Shown here in pieces: positions 36,497 to 44,845 of a stretch of DNA of 48,035 nucleotides; positions within the stretch are counted from its first letter, which is position 1, and every line of letters starts with the position of its first letter. A program made the translations under genes and the position numbers. Under the pieces are notes generated by a model. It saw nothing but the letters and a program-made list of their open reading frames with translations. It had not been told where the DNA came from and searched no databases. This DNA comes from Flavobacterium sp. (GTDB lineage Bacteria > Bacteroidota > Bacteroidia > Flavobacteriales > Flavobacteriaceae). The stretch covers positions 1 through 48,035 of the forward strand of contig NZ_SEBR01000025.1 in the NCBI RefSeq assembly GCF_004295795.1, written 5' to 3'.

Positions 36497-39400
36497 TTAC
36501 ATTTTGACAACCACATCAAATTCCGTCCGATAAGTGGTTTTCCCGTTTTTGACGCATTCGAAAAGTTCGCTGTTTTCGTCGTAGTAAACCGACTCGTAAA
36601 TCATCGGAATCACCGTTTTACCACAGAAATCAACCACGCCTTCGAACTTGTTGTTCGCGACGATCACCATTCGCGACTCGACTATTTGCCCGACCTGATC
36701 GAATTTTGGCGCGAGTATGGTTTCGAGGTTCTTGTCCGAAAGCCCAGATTTGACGCCGTCGGACGTGATATAAAACATTTTGGTATAACCGCCGGATTCG
36801 TAAGTGCGCGAGATGTATTTTACGTTATCCGGAAGTTTTTCGCCGGTAATTTCGAACGACTGGAATTGTTGCGGATAGCGATGGCGTTCGCCTGCAGTTT
36901 CAATCGCGATCCGATTGCCAGATTTTGGCCAAAAAGCGCTGTTGTTATTATAGTCGATAAAGCCTTGAAGCGAACTTTTGTCTTGCCGCGCATTTCCCGC
37001 ATCTCCTTTCCAATAAAGCTTTCCCGAAGGTTCGAACGCGTAAAGTTGCCGGTTTTTGAAAGCTGCGATAAATTTGCGTCCGACAAGTATCTCGTCGAAT
37101 TCCTCACGCAAAATCGGTTTGAGGTTTTGGCTCGAAAGTCCGTATTTTCCATTTTTCGAAGTCAGGAAATAACTGTTTTTGGAGGAATTGGCGCTGTCTG
37201 AAATTCGTGAGATCGAGTCGTAAGCAAAATCAATCTGCACAATTCCGTTTTCGTTGATCAGTCCCAAAAAAGCGGCTTTTCTGCAGACGAAAAATCGGTC
37301 GTCAAGCGGTTGAATTCCGTCGTAAATTTCCGGAACGACCAAACCTTTGCGCACATTCGCGATTCCATATTTGCCATTTTTGGACACGATGAAATTTTGG
37401 AGTGAGAATAATCTTCGCGCCGTGTAAACGGTCGTGATCGTGTCTGAAAGCAGCAGTCCGTCAATAGCATATTTGCTGAACTTTTGGGTTGTGTTGCGAT
37501 AACTGTTTTCGTCGGTCGGAACAGTCGAAAATCCGCCAGACGCGTCAATCTTGAGAAAAGCTTCCGGAATCGCCCTCTTGATTTTTCCGGACCTGAGATC
37601 GTAAAAAATACTCCAACCTTTGTCGCGCACCAAAATTCGTCCGTTTTCTGAAATGTCCGTCAGCGAGAATTTCCAACCGACCGGCGCTTCAAAACCGATT
37701 GTGTTCTTTCCGTCAAGCGGAATCAGATCGACCAAAATCCTGTCCTTGTCCAAATTCCGGATTCCGATAAAAAAAGCGTTGCGATACTTTTCGAGGTAAG
37801 GTGGTAATTGCGATTTTTCGGCGAAAACAGGGAATTCGATTATGTCGTAAAAATCGTTTTTAATCAGGATTTTGCTATCGGAATCGACTATCCCGACGTT
37901 CCCGCCATTCGGTTTGTCCCAAAAACGCAAATAGCGCGACCCGATTTCGAAATCGCGTTCGGTAAAATAATTTTTGGCTGAAAATGTCGTCGCAGCTTCG
38001 ATTTTGTCGTGTCTGAAGTTCCCGATTTTGAGGTCTTTCCCTAAAATTCCGCATTTCCCGTTTTGGGTGAAAATAAAGTTCCAATGGTTCGAGATCACTT
38101 TGTCGAACGATTGCCCAAGCGGTTTCAGCTCGAAATCGGAATCGAGATAAGCGTCGAATTTCCCGTTTTTTTGCACGATGATGTAATTCGTCCCAAACAC
38201 GAAATTGTCGAATTCGGGTGGCACGACCTTGCCAGATTTCAGGTCGATAAAGCCGTGTTTGAAGTTTTTCGTGGTGAAAACGACGATCGTGTTCGGGTTT
38301 TCGCTTGCGCTGTAAACGTCTTCACTCAAAACCGAAACGCCGTTTTTGTCGAGTCGCAGTAGTTTTTTGTACGGATTTTCGCTGTCGGAAATCAAGGTGT
38401 AAATTTCCGACTCGGTTTGGAAGAAATAGTCGTGGAATTGATACGAAAACGGGAAAACCTGTTTTCCGGATGCGTCAAAAATCCCGAATTTTCCGTTTTG
38501 GGAAGCTTCGTAAAACGCCGGATTTTTTTCGGGAGTCAGTCTCCGGATTTCCTCGAATTCCTGTTTCAGCACAAGTTTTCCGTTTGTATCGATCATGCCA
38601 TAAGAGTCAGAAACGATACCAAAATGATTGCTGTCGATGGCGTAAATATTCCTGTAAATCGGTGGTGTGATTTTATTGGACAAACTGTCGGCAAGTCCGA
38701 AAAGGCGGCCATTTTCGGTATACTTCAACCATTTCGGAAACGCGGTTTCATCTCGGTCGTCGAGCGATTCGAATCTTGTCCGGTCGGGTTTTCGCATTTC
38801 GTAAATCGTGCCGTCGCGATTGAAATTTGTTTTCGTTCTTTTGCGATAAGCACTGAGATTGCGGTCGATGTGGTCGAATTTTGGCGCCACGATTTTGTTT
38901 TCGGACATAAAATAAAGCCCGAATTTCCGGTTGTTTCGAAGTTTGAAAATGCCTTGGTTGATTTCTTGAATGCCGTCGTAAGTCGCATCGAGCTTGATTT
39001 TTCCCGATGCGTCCATCACGCCGAATTTGCCGTTTTGTTCGAATACGACGCCTTTCGGAAAATACATTTCGGGTTCGGAAATCGGTTTTCCGTAGATGAG
39101 ATTCGTGCGTTTTCCATCGATTGTTGTGTTTCCCCAAGGCGAAATCGAGTCGTGAACGGCTTCGGAGACGAAACTCCGGTGCGCGAAATCGTAAATCCCA
39201 AACCGGCGGTTTTTGGTCACGACCGCGAAATTATAGCTGCGTTCGCGTTCCCAATCGCCGAGATTGCGCTTGAGGTTCGCGATCACGTTGATCTCGTTCG
39301 GAATCACATTCAAGTCCGACAAAAGGTAATCGAAGTCGCGAATGCGCTGGATTTTCGCATTTCCGGAAGTAAAGAGTTCGTATTTCCCGTTTTTGGATGC

Positions 39401-40045
39401 GACAAGGTAAACCGAAGAACTGCCGTCTTGTTCTTCTCCCAAAAGTCTCGTGAAGATCGCGTCGTAACCTTCGAGTGCTTTTTTTCCGTCGGTCAGATCG
39501 ACAAGGCAAAATAGGTTGTTTTTATCGACCGAAACGACTTTGCAAGGAATTTCCGTTTCTCGGATGGTTTGCGCATTTTCGAGTAGTATTTTTCCGTTTT
39601 CGTCATAAATCGCGAAGTTTCCGGCAGTAAAATTTGCGTCGCGATTTTTGCGCGAATCGACGAGCCAATATTTCCCATAAATCGGTTTTTCATAGATAGT
39701 ATGCGTGTCGAAAGGAACAATCGTTTTTCCTTTACCCGAAACCAGACTTTGAAGCGAATCGACATAAATCCTGTAAAAGAGCTTTTCGTTTTCGCCGATG
39801 ATCTTGATGGAATCGCAAATCGCGTCGACGAGATATTTTTTGGTTTTCCGATCGAAAATGCCTTCGGATGCAAGCAATCCGGTGCGAAAAGCGACTTTCG
39901 AAAATCCGTTTGGCAATTTTTCACAGGAATCGACAGCGAACGATTTTACCTTTTTCAGATGCGCCTTTTTTAGGTCGGGCGCGGCTTGTCCGAAAGCCAT
40001 AAATCCGAAAAGGAGCAAAATCGGGAAAAGCAAGAATTTCCTCAT
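36497..40045 (-). CDS. Large exported WG-repeat protein
   Basis: The 1,182-residue product has a signal peptide (MRKFLLFPILLLFGFMAFGQ). The rest is many degenerate copies of the WG (KWG) repeat, here mostly 'NGKFGIxDxxGKxxxPxxYDxI': examples are NGKFGVMDASGKIKLDATYDGIQEI, NRKFGLYFMSENKIVAPKFDHI, NGKFGIFDASGKQVFPFSY, NGKYGIANVRKGLVVPEIYDGI and NGKYGLSSQNLKPILREEFDEI. Phenylalanine or tyrosine commonly replaces the family tryptophan. WG repeats are thought to form beta-structured domains of unknown role. There is no sorting tail or lipobox, so the periplasm is the likely location. The promoter box lies only 5 nt upstream of the ATG. Confidence 0.87.
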   Translation of the reverse strand: MRKFLLFPILLLFGFMAFGQAAPDLKKAHLKKVKSFAVDSCEKLPNGFSKVAFRTGLLASEGIFDRKTKKYLVDAICDSIKIIGENEKLFYRIYVDSLQSLVSGKGKTIVPFDTHTIYEKPIYGKYWLVDSRKNRDANFTAGNFAIYDENGKILLENAQTIRETEIPCKVVSVDKNNLFCLVDLTDGKKALEGYDAIFTRLLGEEQDGSSSVYLVASKNGKYELFTSGNAKIQRIRDFDYLLSDLNVIPNEINVIANLKRNLGDWERERSYNFAVVTKNRRFGIYDFAHRSFVSEAVHDSISPWGNTTIDGKRTNLIYGKPISEPEMYFPKGVVFEQNGKFGVMDASGKIKLDATYDGIQEINQGIFKLRNNRKFGLYFMSENKIVAPKFDHIDRNLSAYRKRTKTNFNRDGTIYEMRKPDRTRFESLDDRDETAFPKWLKYTENGRLFGLADSLSNKITPPIYRNIYAIDSNHFGIVSDSYGMIDTNGKLVLKQEFEEIRRLTPEKNPAFYEASQNGKFGIFDASGKQVFPFSYQFHDYFFQTESEIYTLISDSENPYKKLLRLDKNGVSVLSEDVYSASENPNTIVVFTTKNFKHGFIDLKSGKVVPPEFDNFVFGTNYIIVQKNGKFDAYLDSDFELKPLGQSFDKVISNHWNFIFTQNGKCGILGKDLKIGNFRHDKIEAATTFSAKNYFTERDFEIGSRYLRFWDKPNGGNVGIVDSDSKILIKNDFYDIIEFPVFAEKSQLPPYLEKYRNAFFIGIRNLDKDRILVDLIPLDGKNTIGFEAPVGWKFSLTDISENGRILVRDKGWSIFYDLRSGKIKRAIPEAFLKIDASGGFSTVPTDENSYRNTTQKFSKYAIDGLLLSDTITTVYTARRLFSLQNFIVSKNGKYGIANVRKGLVVPEIYDGIQPLDDRFFVCRKAAFLGLINENGIVQIDFAYDSISRISDSANSSKNSYFLTSKNGKYGLSSQNLKPILREEFDEILVGRKFIAAFKNRQLYAFEPSGKLYWKGDAGNARQDKSSLQGFIDYNNNSAFWPKSGNRIAIETAGERHRYPQQFQSFEITGEKLPDNVKYISRTYESGGYTKMFYITSDGVKSGLSDKNLETILAPKFDQVGQIVESRMVIVANNKFEGVVDFCGKTVIPMIYESVYYDENSELFECVKNGKTTYRTEFDVVVKM

Positions 40046-40049
40046 GGTG

Positions 40050-40057
40050 CAAAGTTA
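40050..40057 (-). promoter_or_regulatory. -7 box almost touching the WG-protein start codon
   Basis: On the minus strand the sequence is TAACTTTG (40057-40050), an exact TAnnTTTG match. The ATG begins at 40045, so the predicted transcription start falls on or next to the start codon. Confidence 0.55.
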
Positions 40058-40103
40058 GTGCTTTGATAGAGGCGAATTTGGCGCGAAAGGTTGGAAATGT
40101 GGC

Positions 40104-40131
40104 AAAAAAAAGCTGTCCAGAGACAGCTTTT
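40104..40131 (-). terminator. Intrinsic terminator of the TonB receptor/DUF4249 operon
   Basis: AAAAGCTGTC (40108-40117) and GACAGCTTTT (40122-40131) form a 10-bp stem with a 4-nt loop, followed on the minus strand by a run of T (40110-40104). It starts 3 nt after the DUF4249 stop codon. Confidence 0.9.
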
Positions 40132-40133
40132 CG

Positions 40134-40949
40134 TCATTGGATCACGTAGTCGGTTTGGTCTACTTCAGACAATCGGAAGAAGCCCAACGCAAAATTGCCT
40201 TCGTCGGTTTGGTTTACGAGATTGCCGCGAACCGTTGCCGGAGCCGTTCCGAATGGGCCGCCGCTTCCGCCGGTCATAAGCAGCAATTTCGACATATAAT
40301 CGTAATAGCGCTCCGAGATTCCGTAAAGGCGGATCCGCACGTTGTCACCGGCTGCGTTGCGATCTTCGCTGAAACTTTCGAAAGCCATATTGCCATTTAT
40401 GAATTCGTCCGAAATCACCTCAAAATCAGGATACGGAATGGCCGGAGCGTCGAAACGCACGAGGTAGTGTTCGCCCGGAACCGGACTGTCCTGATAGAAA
40501 AACTTGACCTCGATCTCGTCGCCCAGAAAGCCGCCTTCGTTGTCCTGTTGGATGTTTTCGATCTCGGAAGTCGCGATCATCGTCTCGGAAGCGGTGTAAG
40601 TTTGTCCTTCGTGAACGATAGTCAAAACGTAACTCATCCCGATTTGCGCCACGAAATTCGTACACACATAATTTCCCGTGCCCGGATTTTCCACGAAATC
40701 GAAAACCTGCGAATTCGAATCGGTGATGAAAACGATCGCGCCCGAGACGTTCGGGACGTTTTGATCGTAATAGGCTGCGGTCGTGGTTAGTCTTATGGTC
40801 TGTTCCGCTCCGGAAGTTCCTTTGATCCAGTCGATAGAAGCGTCGACGACCAATTTTGGCGTTTGGGTGTCAAGGTCGACGTCGACGACTTCCTCGCATC
40901 CGTAAAACAAAAATGAAAGCAGCAATAAAAGTGCGGTTATATATCGCAT
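40134..40949 (-). CDS. DUF4249 lipoprotein, partner of the TonB-dependent receptor
   Basis: The 271-residue lipoprotein has signal peptide MRYITALLLLLSFLFYGC (lipidated cysteine at residue 18), then CEEVVDVDLDTQTPKLVVDASIDW, the standard opening of DUF4249. The later segments GEQTIRLTTTAAYYD-like, PNVSGAIVFITDSNSQVFDF, GMSYVLTIVHEGQTYTASETMI and YYDYMSKLLLM also fit the family. DUF4249 proteins are usually encoded directly after a carboxypeptidase-like TonB receptor and are thought to be its outer-membrane accessory. Here only 3 nt separate the two genes, so they are one operon. The ligand is unknown. Confidence 0.92.
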   Translation of the reverse strand: MRYITALLLLLSFLFYGCEEVVDVDLDTQTPKLVVDASIDWIKGTSGAEQTIRLTTTAAYYDQNVPNVSGAIVFITDSNSQVFDFVENPGTGNYVCTNFVAQIGMSYVLTIVHEGQTYTASETMIATSEIENIQQDNEGGFLGDEIEVKFFYQDSPVPGEHYLVRFDAPAIPYPDFEVISDEFINGNMAFESFSEDRNAAGDNVRIRLYGISERYYDYMSKLLLMTGGSGGPFGTAPATVRGNLVNQTDEGNFALGFFRLSEVDQTDYVIQ

Positions 40950-40952
40950 GGC

Positions 40953-43319
40953 TTAGAATTTAAAGTTGTAGGTAACACTTGGGATTATCCCGAAAATTGA
41001 CAGTCTCACGGCTTCATTTTGTCCGGTATCCTCATTTTGTCGAAAAGAGATTGACGCCGAATTCATGCGGTTATACAAATTGTAGACGCTGAAAACCCAC
41101 TCGCTTTGCCAGCCTTTTTTCTTCTCGGGTCTTGGCGTGTAAGTCGCCGAAACATCCAAGTGGTGATAGGCCGGAAGTCGGTTTTCGTTTCTGAGTCCGT
41201 AACTCGGGATCTGGATGCCTTGGTATTCGTAATAACCGTTCGGATACGTCACAGGCTGGCCCGACTGCAAAGCGAAATTCGCGCCTAATGTCCATTTCTT
41301 GGCCAGATCGTAAGAAGCCGTGACGGCCAGATTGTGCAATTTGTCGTAGCCGGTTTTGTACCATTGGCCGTTGTTGATTCCGGGTTCGGAGGCATTTCTG
41401 CCCGGCGTTTGCTGTTCGGAACGCGACAATGTGTAGGAAATCCAGCCGTTCAACTTGCCCTTGTTCTTGCGCACGAGCAATTCGAATCCGTAAGCTCTGG
41501 CTTTTCCGGGAAGCACGATCTGTTCGATGGCCTCGTTGGCGATCAGGTCGGCTCCGTCAATGTAATCGACGCGGTTTTTGAGGGTTTTGTAAAACATTTC
41601 GGCTTCAAGCGAATAGGCGTCGTCCTTGAAATTCCGGAAATAACCCACAGCGAATTGGTCGAGCAATTGCGGTTTCAGATAATCGTCGGCGGGCGCCCAA
41701 ACGTCAAGCGGAGTAGGCGAGGAAGTGTTCGAGATCAGGTGCAGGTACTGCGCCATGCGGTTGTAACTCGCCTTGACCGACTGATCGTCGTTGATCTGGA
41801 AAGCGATCGAGGCGCGAGGTTCGAGGTTGTTGAAATCGGCGATGGTTTCACCACGTCCGTACGATCTTGTTCCGATGGCGTCGGCCTTTTCGTAAATCTG
41901 CAAGGCTTGGTCGAAAACGACAGGTTGGTTGTTTGCATACAAATTCATTGTCTGCGCGCCCATTCGGTAGAACAAACTGTAGCGAAGCCCATAATTTATA
42001 GTGACTCGCTTGCCCAAAGATTGTTCGGCTTCGATGTAAAGCGCGGGCTCGACAGCATATTTCTGTTCCAATTGTCTTGCGTTGATTGCCGAATCGCGGC
42101 CCGAAGGCGTGATTTCCCCGGGATTGAAATCGTAATAAATCGCGTTGAGTCCGTAGAAAAGTCGGAAATCGCTCGAGAGATAGTGCTTGAAATCATACTT
42201 GAGATTGAAGTTCTTGATTCCGGAATCCCATTTGAATCCGATGTAATCGAGTTGCAAGCCGTAGTAATAATCCGAATAGATCATCGAAAGGTTCGTGAAC
42301 AGCTTTTCGGAAAACAGATGATTCCAACGCAGGTTCAGGACCGAATTTCCGTAAGAATTCTTGAAATTGTCGCTGATGCGGAAGTTGTCGCGTCCAAAAT
42401 AACCCGAAAGGAAAAGCTTGTTGTTGTCGTCGATCGAGTAACTCAGTTTGGTATTCAGATCGTAAAAGTTAGCCGAGTTGTCGTTGTCGGCAAGTTTCAG
42501 GAACAAATGGGCGTAAGAGGCGCGTCCGGCCACGAGGAACGAACCTTTCTCCTTTTTGATCGGACCTTCGGCCAGAAGTCGGCTCGAAATAAGCCCGATT
42601 CCGCCGCTGGCGTGGAATTCGCGATTGTTTCCTTCTTTCTGGTAGATGTCGAGAACAGAGGAAACGCGTCCGCCGTAGCGCGCCGGAATTCCGCCCTTGT
42701 ACAATTTGAGGTCTTTGATCACATCGGAATTGAAAACCGAGAAAAATCCGAAAAGGTGAGACGAATTGTAGACAGTGGCTTCGTCCAAAAGGATCAGGTT
42801 TTGGTCTGCCGCGCCGCCTCGCACGTTGAATCCGGAAGCGCCTTCGCCCGCGTTGGTCACTCCGGGAAGTTGCAAAATCGACTTGAGCACATCGACTTCA
42901 CCCAAAACGACTGGCATTTTCTTGATTTCGCCCACGGTGAGTTTGTTGACGCTCATTTCGGGTTTTCGGATGTTGGCACGAGGAACGTTTCCGTCAACGA
43001 CAACTTCTTTGAGTTCCTGGGTCGAAGCCGACATCGACACGTTCTGTCGCATGTTCTTGTCGAGCGTGACGGTTTGGGTGAAATCGGCGAAACCGTAGTA
43101 GCTGATCTTTAGCGTGTAAGTGCCGGCCGGAAGCGAAATCGAGTAAAAACCGTACTCGTTCGTAACAGCGCCGGTCTTGGTCTCGACCACGTAAACGCTT
43201 GCGCCGATAAGGGTTTCATTCGTGTTTTGGTCAGCGACGGTTCCCGAAAGCGTAAAATTTTGTGCCTGGACAGCATGCGTGGCGAGCAGGCAAACGATCC
43301 ATAAAAAGCAGTTCTTCAT
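40953..43319 (-). CDS. TonB-dependent receptor with N-terminal carboxypeptidase-like domain
   Basis: A 788-residue outer-membrane receptor. Signal peptide ending at HAVQAQ; a CarboxypepD_reg-like beta-sandwich (about 22-110, GTVADQNTNETLIGASVYVVETKTGAVTNEYGFYSISLPAGTY); plug domain (about 115-225, VLGEVDVLKSILQLPGV, GFNVRGGAADQNLILLDEATVYNSSHLFGFFSVFNSDVIKDLKLYKGGIPARYGGR); then a 22-strand-type barrel ending in the aromatic C-terminus NFKF. It imports a substrate across the outer membrane using TonB energy. It is not a SusC homologue with a SusD partner but the DUF4249-linked type. An AraC-type regulator gene lies 104 nt upstream on the same strand, making it the likely local regulator. Confidence 0.94.
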   Translation of the reverse strand: MKNCFLWIVCLLATHAVQAQNFTLSGTVADQNTNETLIGASVYVVETKTGAVTNEYGFYSISLPAGTYTLKISYYGFADFTQTVTLDKNMRQNVSMSASTQELKEVVVDGNVPRANIRKPEMSVNKLTVGEIKKMPVVLGEVDVLKSILQLPGVTNAGEGASGFNVRGGAADQNLILLDEATVYNSSHLFGFFSVFNSDVIKDLKLYKGGIPARYGGRVSSVLDIYQKEGNNREFHASGGIGLISSRLLAEGPIKKEKGSFLVAGRASYAHLFLKLADNDNSANFYDLNTKLSYSIDDNNKLFLSGYFGRDNFRISDNFKNSYGNSVLNLRWNHLFSEKLFTNLSMIYSDYYYGLQLDYIGFKWDSGIKNFNLKYDFKHYLSSDFRLFYGLNAIYYDFNPGEITPSGRDSAINARQLEQKYAVEPALYIEAEQSLGKRVTINYGLRYSLFYRMGAQTMNLYANNQPVVFDQALQIYEKADAIGTRSYGRGETIADFNNLEPRASIAFQINDDQSVKASYNRMAQYLHLISNTSSPTPLDVWAPADDYLKPQLLDQFAVGYFRNFKDDAYSLEAEMFYKTLKNRVDYIDGADLIANEAIEQIVLPGKARAYGFELLVRKNKGKLNGWISYTLSRSEQQTPGRNASEPGINNGQWYKTGYDKLHNLAVTASYDLAKKWTLGANFALQSGQPVTYPNGYYEYQGIQIPSYGLRNENRLPAYHHLDVSATYTPRPEKKKGWQSEWVFSVYNLYNRMNSASISFRQNEDTGQNEAVRLSIFGIIPSVTYNFKF

Positions 43320-43341
43320 AGCGAATTAGATTGATTGATGA

Positions 43342-43349
43342 CAAAAATA
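43342..43349 (-). promoter_or_regulatory. Predicted -7 box for the TonB receptor operon
   Basis: On the minus strand the sequence is TATTTTTG (43349-43342), 22 nt before the receptor ATG. Confidence 0.6.
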
Positions 43350-43423
43350 GTGCGGTGTTTGCACAAAATCGGCTTGGATTATAAAGCCGAACCTATTTGG
43401 ATTTGGTTTTAAGTTGTTGTTGG

Positions 43424-44527
43424 TCAGTTTAGTACAGTATTTTGCTTTGCGAATTCGTTCGATTTTCGAAACTCGGTCGGCGTGAAGCCCGTTATTTTCT
43501 TGAAAGCCGTGTTGAAAGCAGTCTTGGAATTGAAGCCCGATTCAAAACCGATGGTCACGATCGTAAGTTGGTCGAAATTCGCGTCGGTCAGCAAAGTTTC
43601 AGCCTTTTTGACCCGGAATCTGTTGATGAAATTGAAGAAGTTCTCGCCTGTTCCGTTGTTGATCACGTACGATAGCTGATGCGTGGAAAGTTGCATGATT
43701 TCGGCCAGTTTCACCAGATTGAGTTCGCAGTCGAGGTAAAGCGATTCGGATTCGACTTTTCGGATAAGCTGTTTTTTGACCGAGAGCAATTCGTCGTCTT
43801 CCATCAATTTGGTCTTGCGCGAAAGTTCGTTTCCGGATGAGGTAGCCAACGCATCGGAAATCGGCAAGCCACGCGGGAAAATCTCCTTTTGGCGCACGCC
43901 GTAGAAAGCCACGAAATACACGACTGTCAGCATGTGCAGATTGATGTACACATTCAACGGCTGTCGCATCTTGAGGATTTTGTAAGTCAGTACGACGATC
44001 AGCGAAATCGCCAGCGAATAGATGATGTATTTGATCCAGCGCAAATCGATAGACTCGACTTCAGAAGCGAATTGCTCGATGTTTTTCCCGTGGCGCTTTA
44101 TGGTGAGATAAGACAGGACGATATAAACGAACGAGTGGCTCTGCGAAAAAATGGTGTAGAAAAGGTCGCAGTCGTCCGAAGTCTTGCGAAACATCAAAAA
44201 TCCGACGAAGACAATCGGAACAAGCAACATCAACAAATCGCGTAAAGACAATTTCAGTCGCGGATTGGCGTAAAACCGAATGCTCATCAGGAAAACGACG
44301 CCCGTAAGGAATTGGGCGACTTTCAAAGCGAACGAAAAGCCATAATTCCGATCGAGAAAACTTCGGTCTACCATATTGTCCAACCAGAAACTCGACCACA
44401 AAAGGCAGAACAATCCGAAGAAAAAATTGGCTTTGCGGTTTACCTGCAACACGTTGCTCATCTTTAGGAACGCCAAAAGCGCGAGGCCGCCGCCAATTAG
44501 GGTCGAGATCAGAAGATTGAAATCCAT
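43424..44527 (-). CDS. Membrane-anchored AraC-family transcriptional regulator
   Basis: The start at 44527 (MDFNLLISTLIGGGLALLAFL) gives 367 residues; the upstream extension runs through non-coding palindrome-bearing DNA. Residues 1 to about 215 contain several hydrophobic helices (LLISTLIGGGLALLAFL, FFFGLFCLLWSSFW, FLTGVVFLMSIRFY, LLMLLVPIVFVGFLMF, FVYIVLSYLTI, IIYSLAISLIVVLTYKIL, MLTVVYFVAFYGV), a 7TM-like sensor. After a linker (to about 265) come two helix-turn-helix units of the AraC type: LVKLAEIMQLSTHQLSYVINN and TIVTIGFESGFNSKTAFNTAFKKITGFTPTEFRK. It probably senses a membrane or periplasmic signal. The adjacent TonB receptor operon is a likely target. Confidence 0.9.
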   Translation of the reverse strand: MDFNLLISTLIGGGLALLAFLKMSNVLQVNRKANFFFGLFCLLWSSFWLDNMVDRSFLDRNYGFSFALKVAQFLTGVVFLMSIRFYANPRLKLSLRDLLMLLVPIVFVGFLMFRKTSDDCDLFYTIFSQSHSFVYIVLSYLTIKRHGKNIEQFASEVESIDLRWIKYIIYSLAISLIVVLTYKILKMRQPLNVYINLHMLTVVYFVAFYGVRQKEIFPRGLPISDALATSSGNELSRKTKLMEDDELLSVKKQLIRKVESESLYLDCELNLVKLAEIMQLSTHQLSYVINNGTGENFFNFINRFRVKKAETLLTDANFDQLTIVTIGFESGFNSKTAFNTAFKKITGFTPTEFRKSNEFAKQNTVLN

Positions 44528-44609
44528 TTGGTTGTTCAGTTGGTTATTCTTAAACTTTCGATTTTGCAAAATCGTATGACGCGGGCAACTATTCACGCCT
44601 TTTAACAAA

Positions 44610-44630
44610 AATTACAGAATTTCTGTAATT
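44610..44630. promoter_or_regulatory. Operator-like palindrome 1, AATTACAGA-N3-TCTGTAATT
   Basis: The arms are perfect 9-bp inverted repeats with a 3-bp spacer (ATT). It lies about 83 bp upstream of the AraC start codon. Its core TACAGA-N3-TCTGTA is repeated exactly at 44709-44723. Confidence 0.6.
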
Positions 44631-44635
44631 GGGGT

Positions 44636-44647
44636 ATTCTGCAGAAT
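44636..44647. promoter_or_regulatory. Palindrome ATTCTGCAGAAT
   Basis: A perfect 12-bp palindrome 5 bp from the first operator-like site. It shares the half-site letters 'tctg/caga' with the other two but with no spacer. Confidence 0.45.
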
Positions 44648-44708
44648 CCGAACTTTGCTTTTACGGGGAGGGGCTGGTACATCCCAACAAATTAAAATTT
44701 GGATCCGG

Positions 44709-44723
44709 TACAGAAAATCTGTA
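44709..44723. promoter_or_regulatory. Operator-like palindrome 2, TACAGA-N3-TCTGTA
   Basis: Perfect 6-bp arms with an AAA spacer, the same core as the site at 44610-44630, with centres about 96 bp apart. Two identical dyads at this spacing upstream of a regulator gene suggest co-operative binding. Confidence 0.55.
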
Positions 44724-44799
44724 AAAATTGTTAAAGTTATTGTTGGAATAAAAGCAATTTTCATAGCATTTCTGGAATTTCAAGGCCTGGACATTAACA

Positions 44800-44825
44800 A
44801 AAAAGGCCATCCGAAGACAGCCTTT
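44800..44825 (-). terminator. Intrinsic terminator of icd
   Basis: On the minus strand AAAGGCTGTC (44825-44816) pairs with GATGGCCTTT (44811-44802), with two G-U pairs, around a TTCG tetraloop, followed by further T. It starts about 20 nt after the icd stop codon. Confidence 0.88.
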
Positions 44826-44845
44826 TGATATCCGTTTTTGAACGC

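Larger units (their letters stand above)
44528..44845. other. Intergenic region with operator-like palindromes
   Basis: The 318-bp gap between the AraC gene and icd contains no gene. It holds three related palindromes (annotated separately), an AT-rich block near 44686-44760, and the icd terminator. On the minus strand near 44630-44617 TAATTTTTG resembles a -7 box but has one base too many. Confidence 0.65.

Noticed and set aside
41334..43112. 592-codon plus-strand frame opposite the TonB receptor
   Set aside because: The minus strand encodes an unmistakable TonB-dependent receptor. The opposite frame is a long shadow caused by GC-biased third codon positions.
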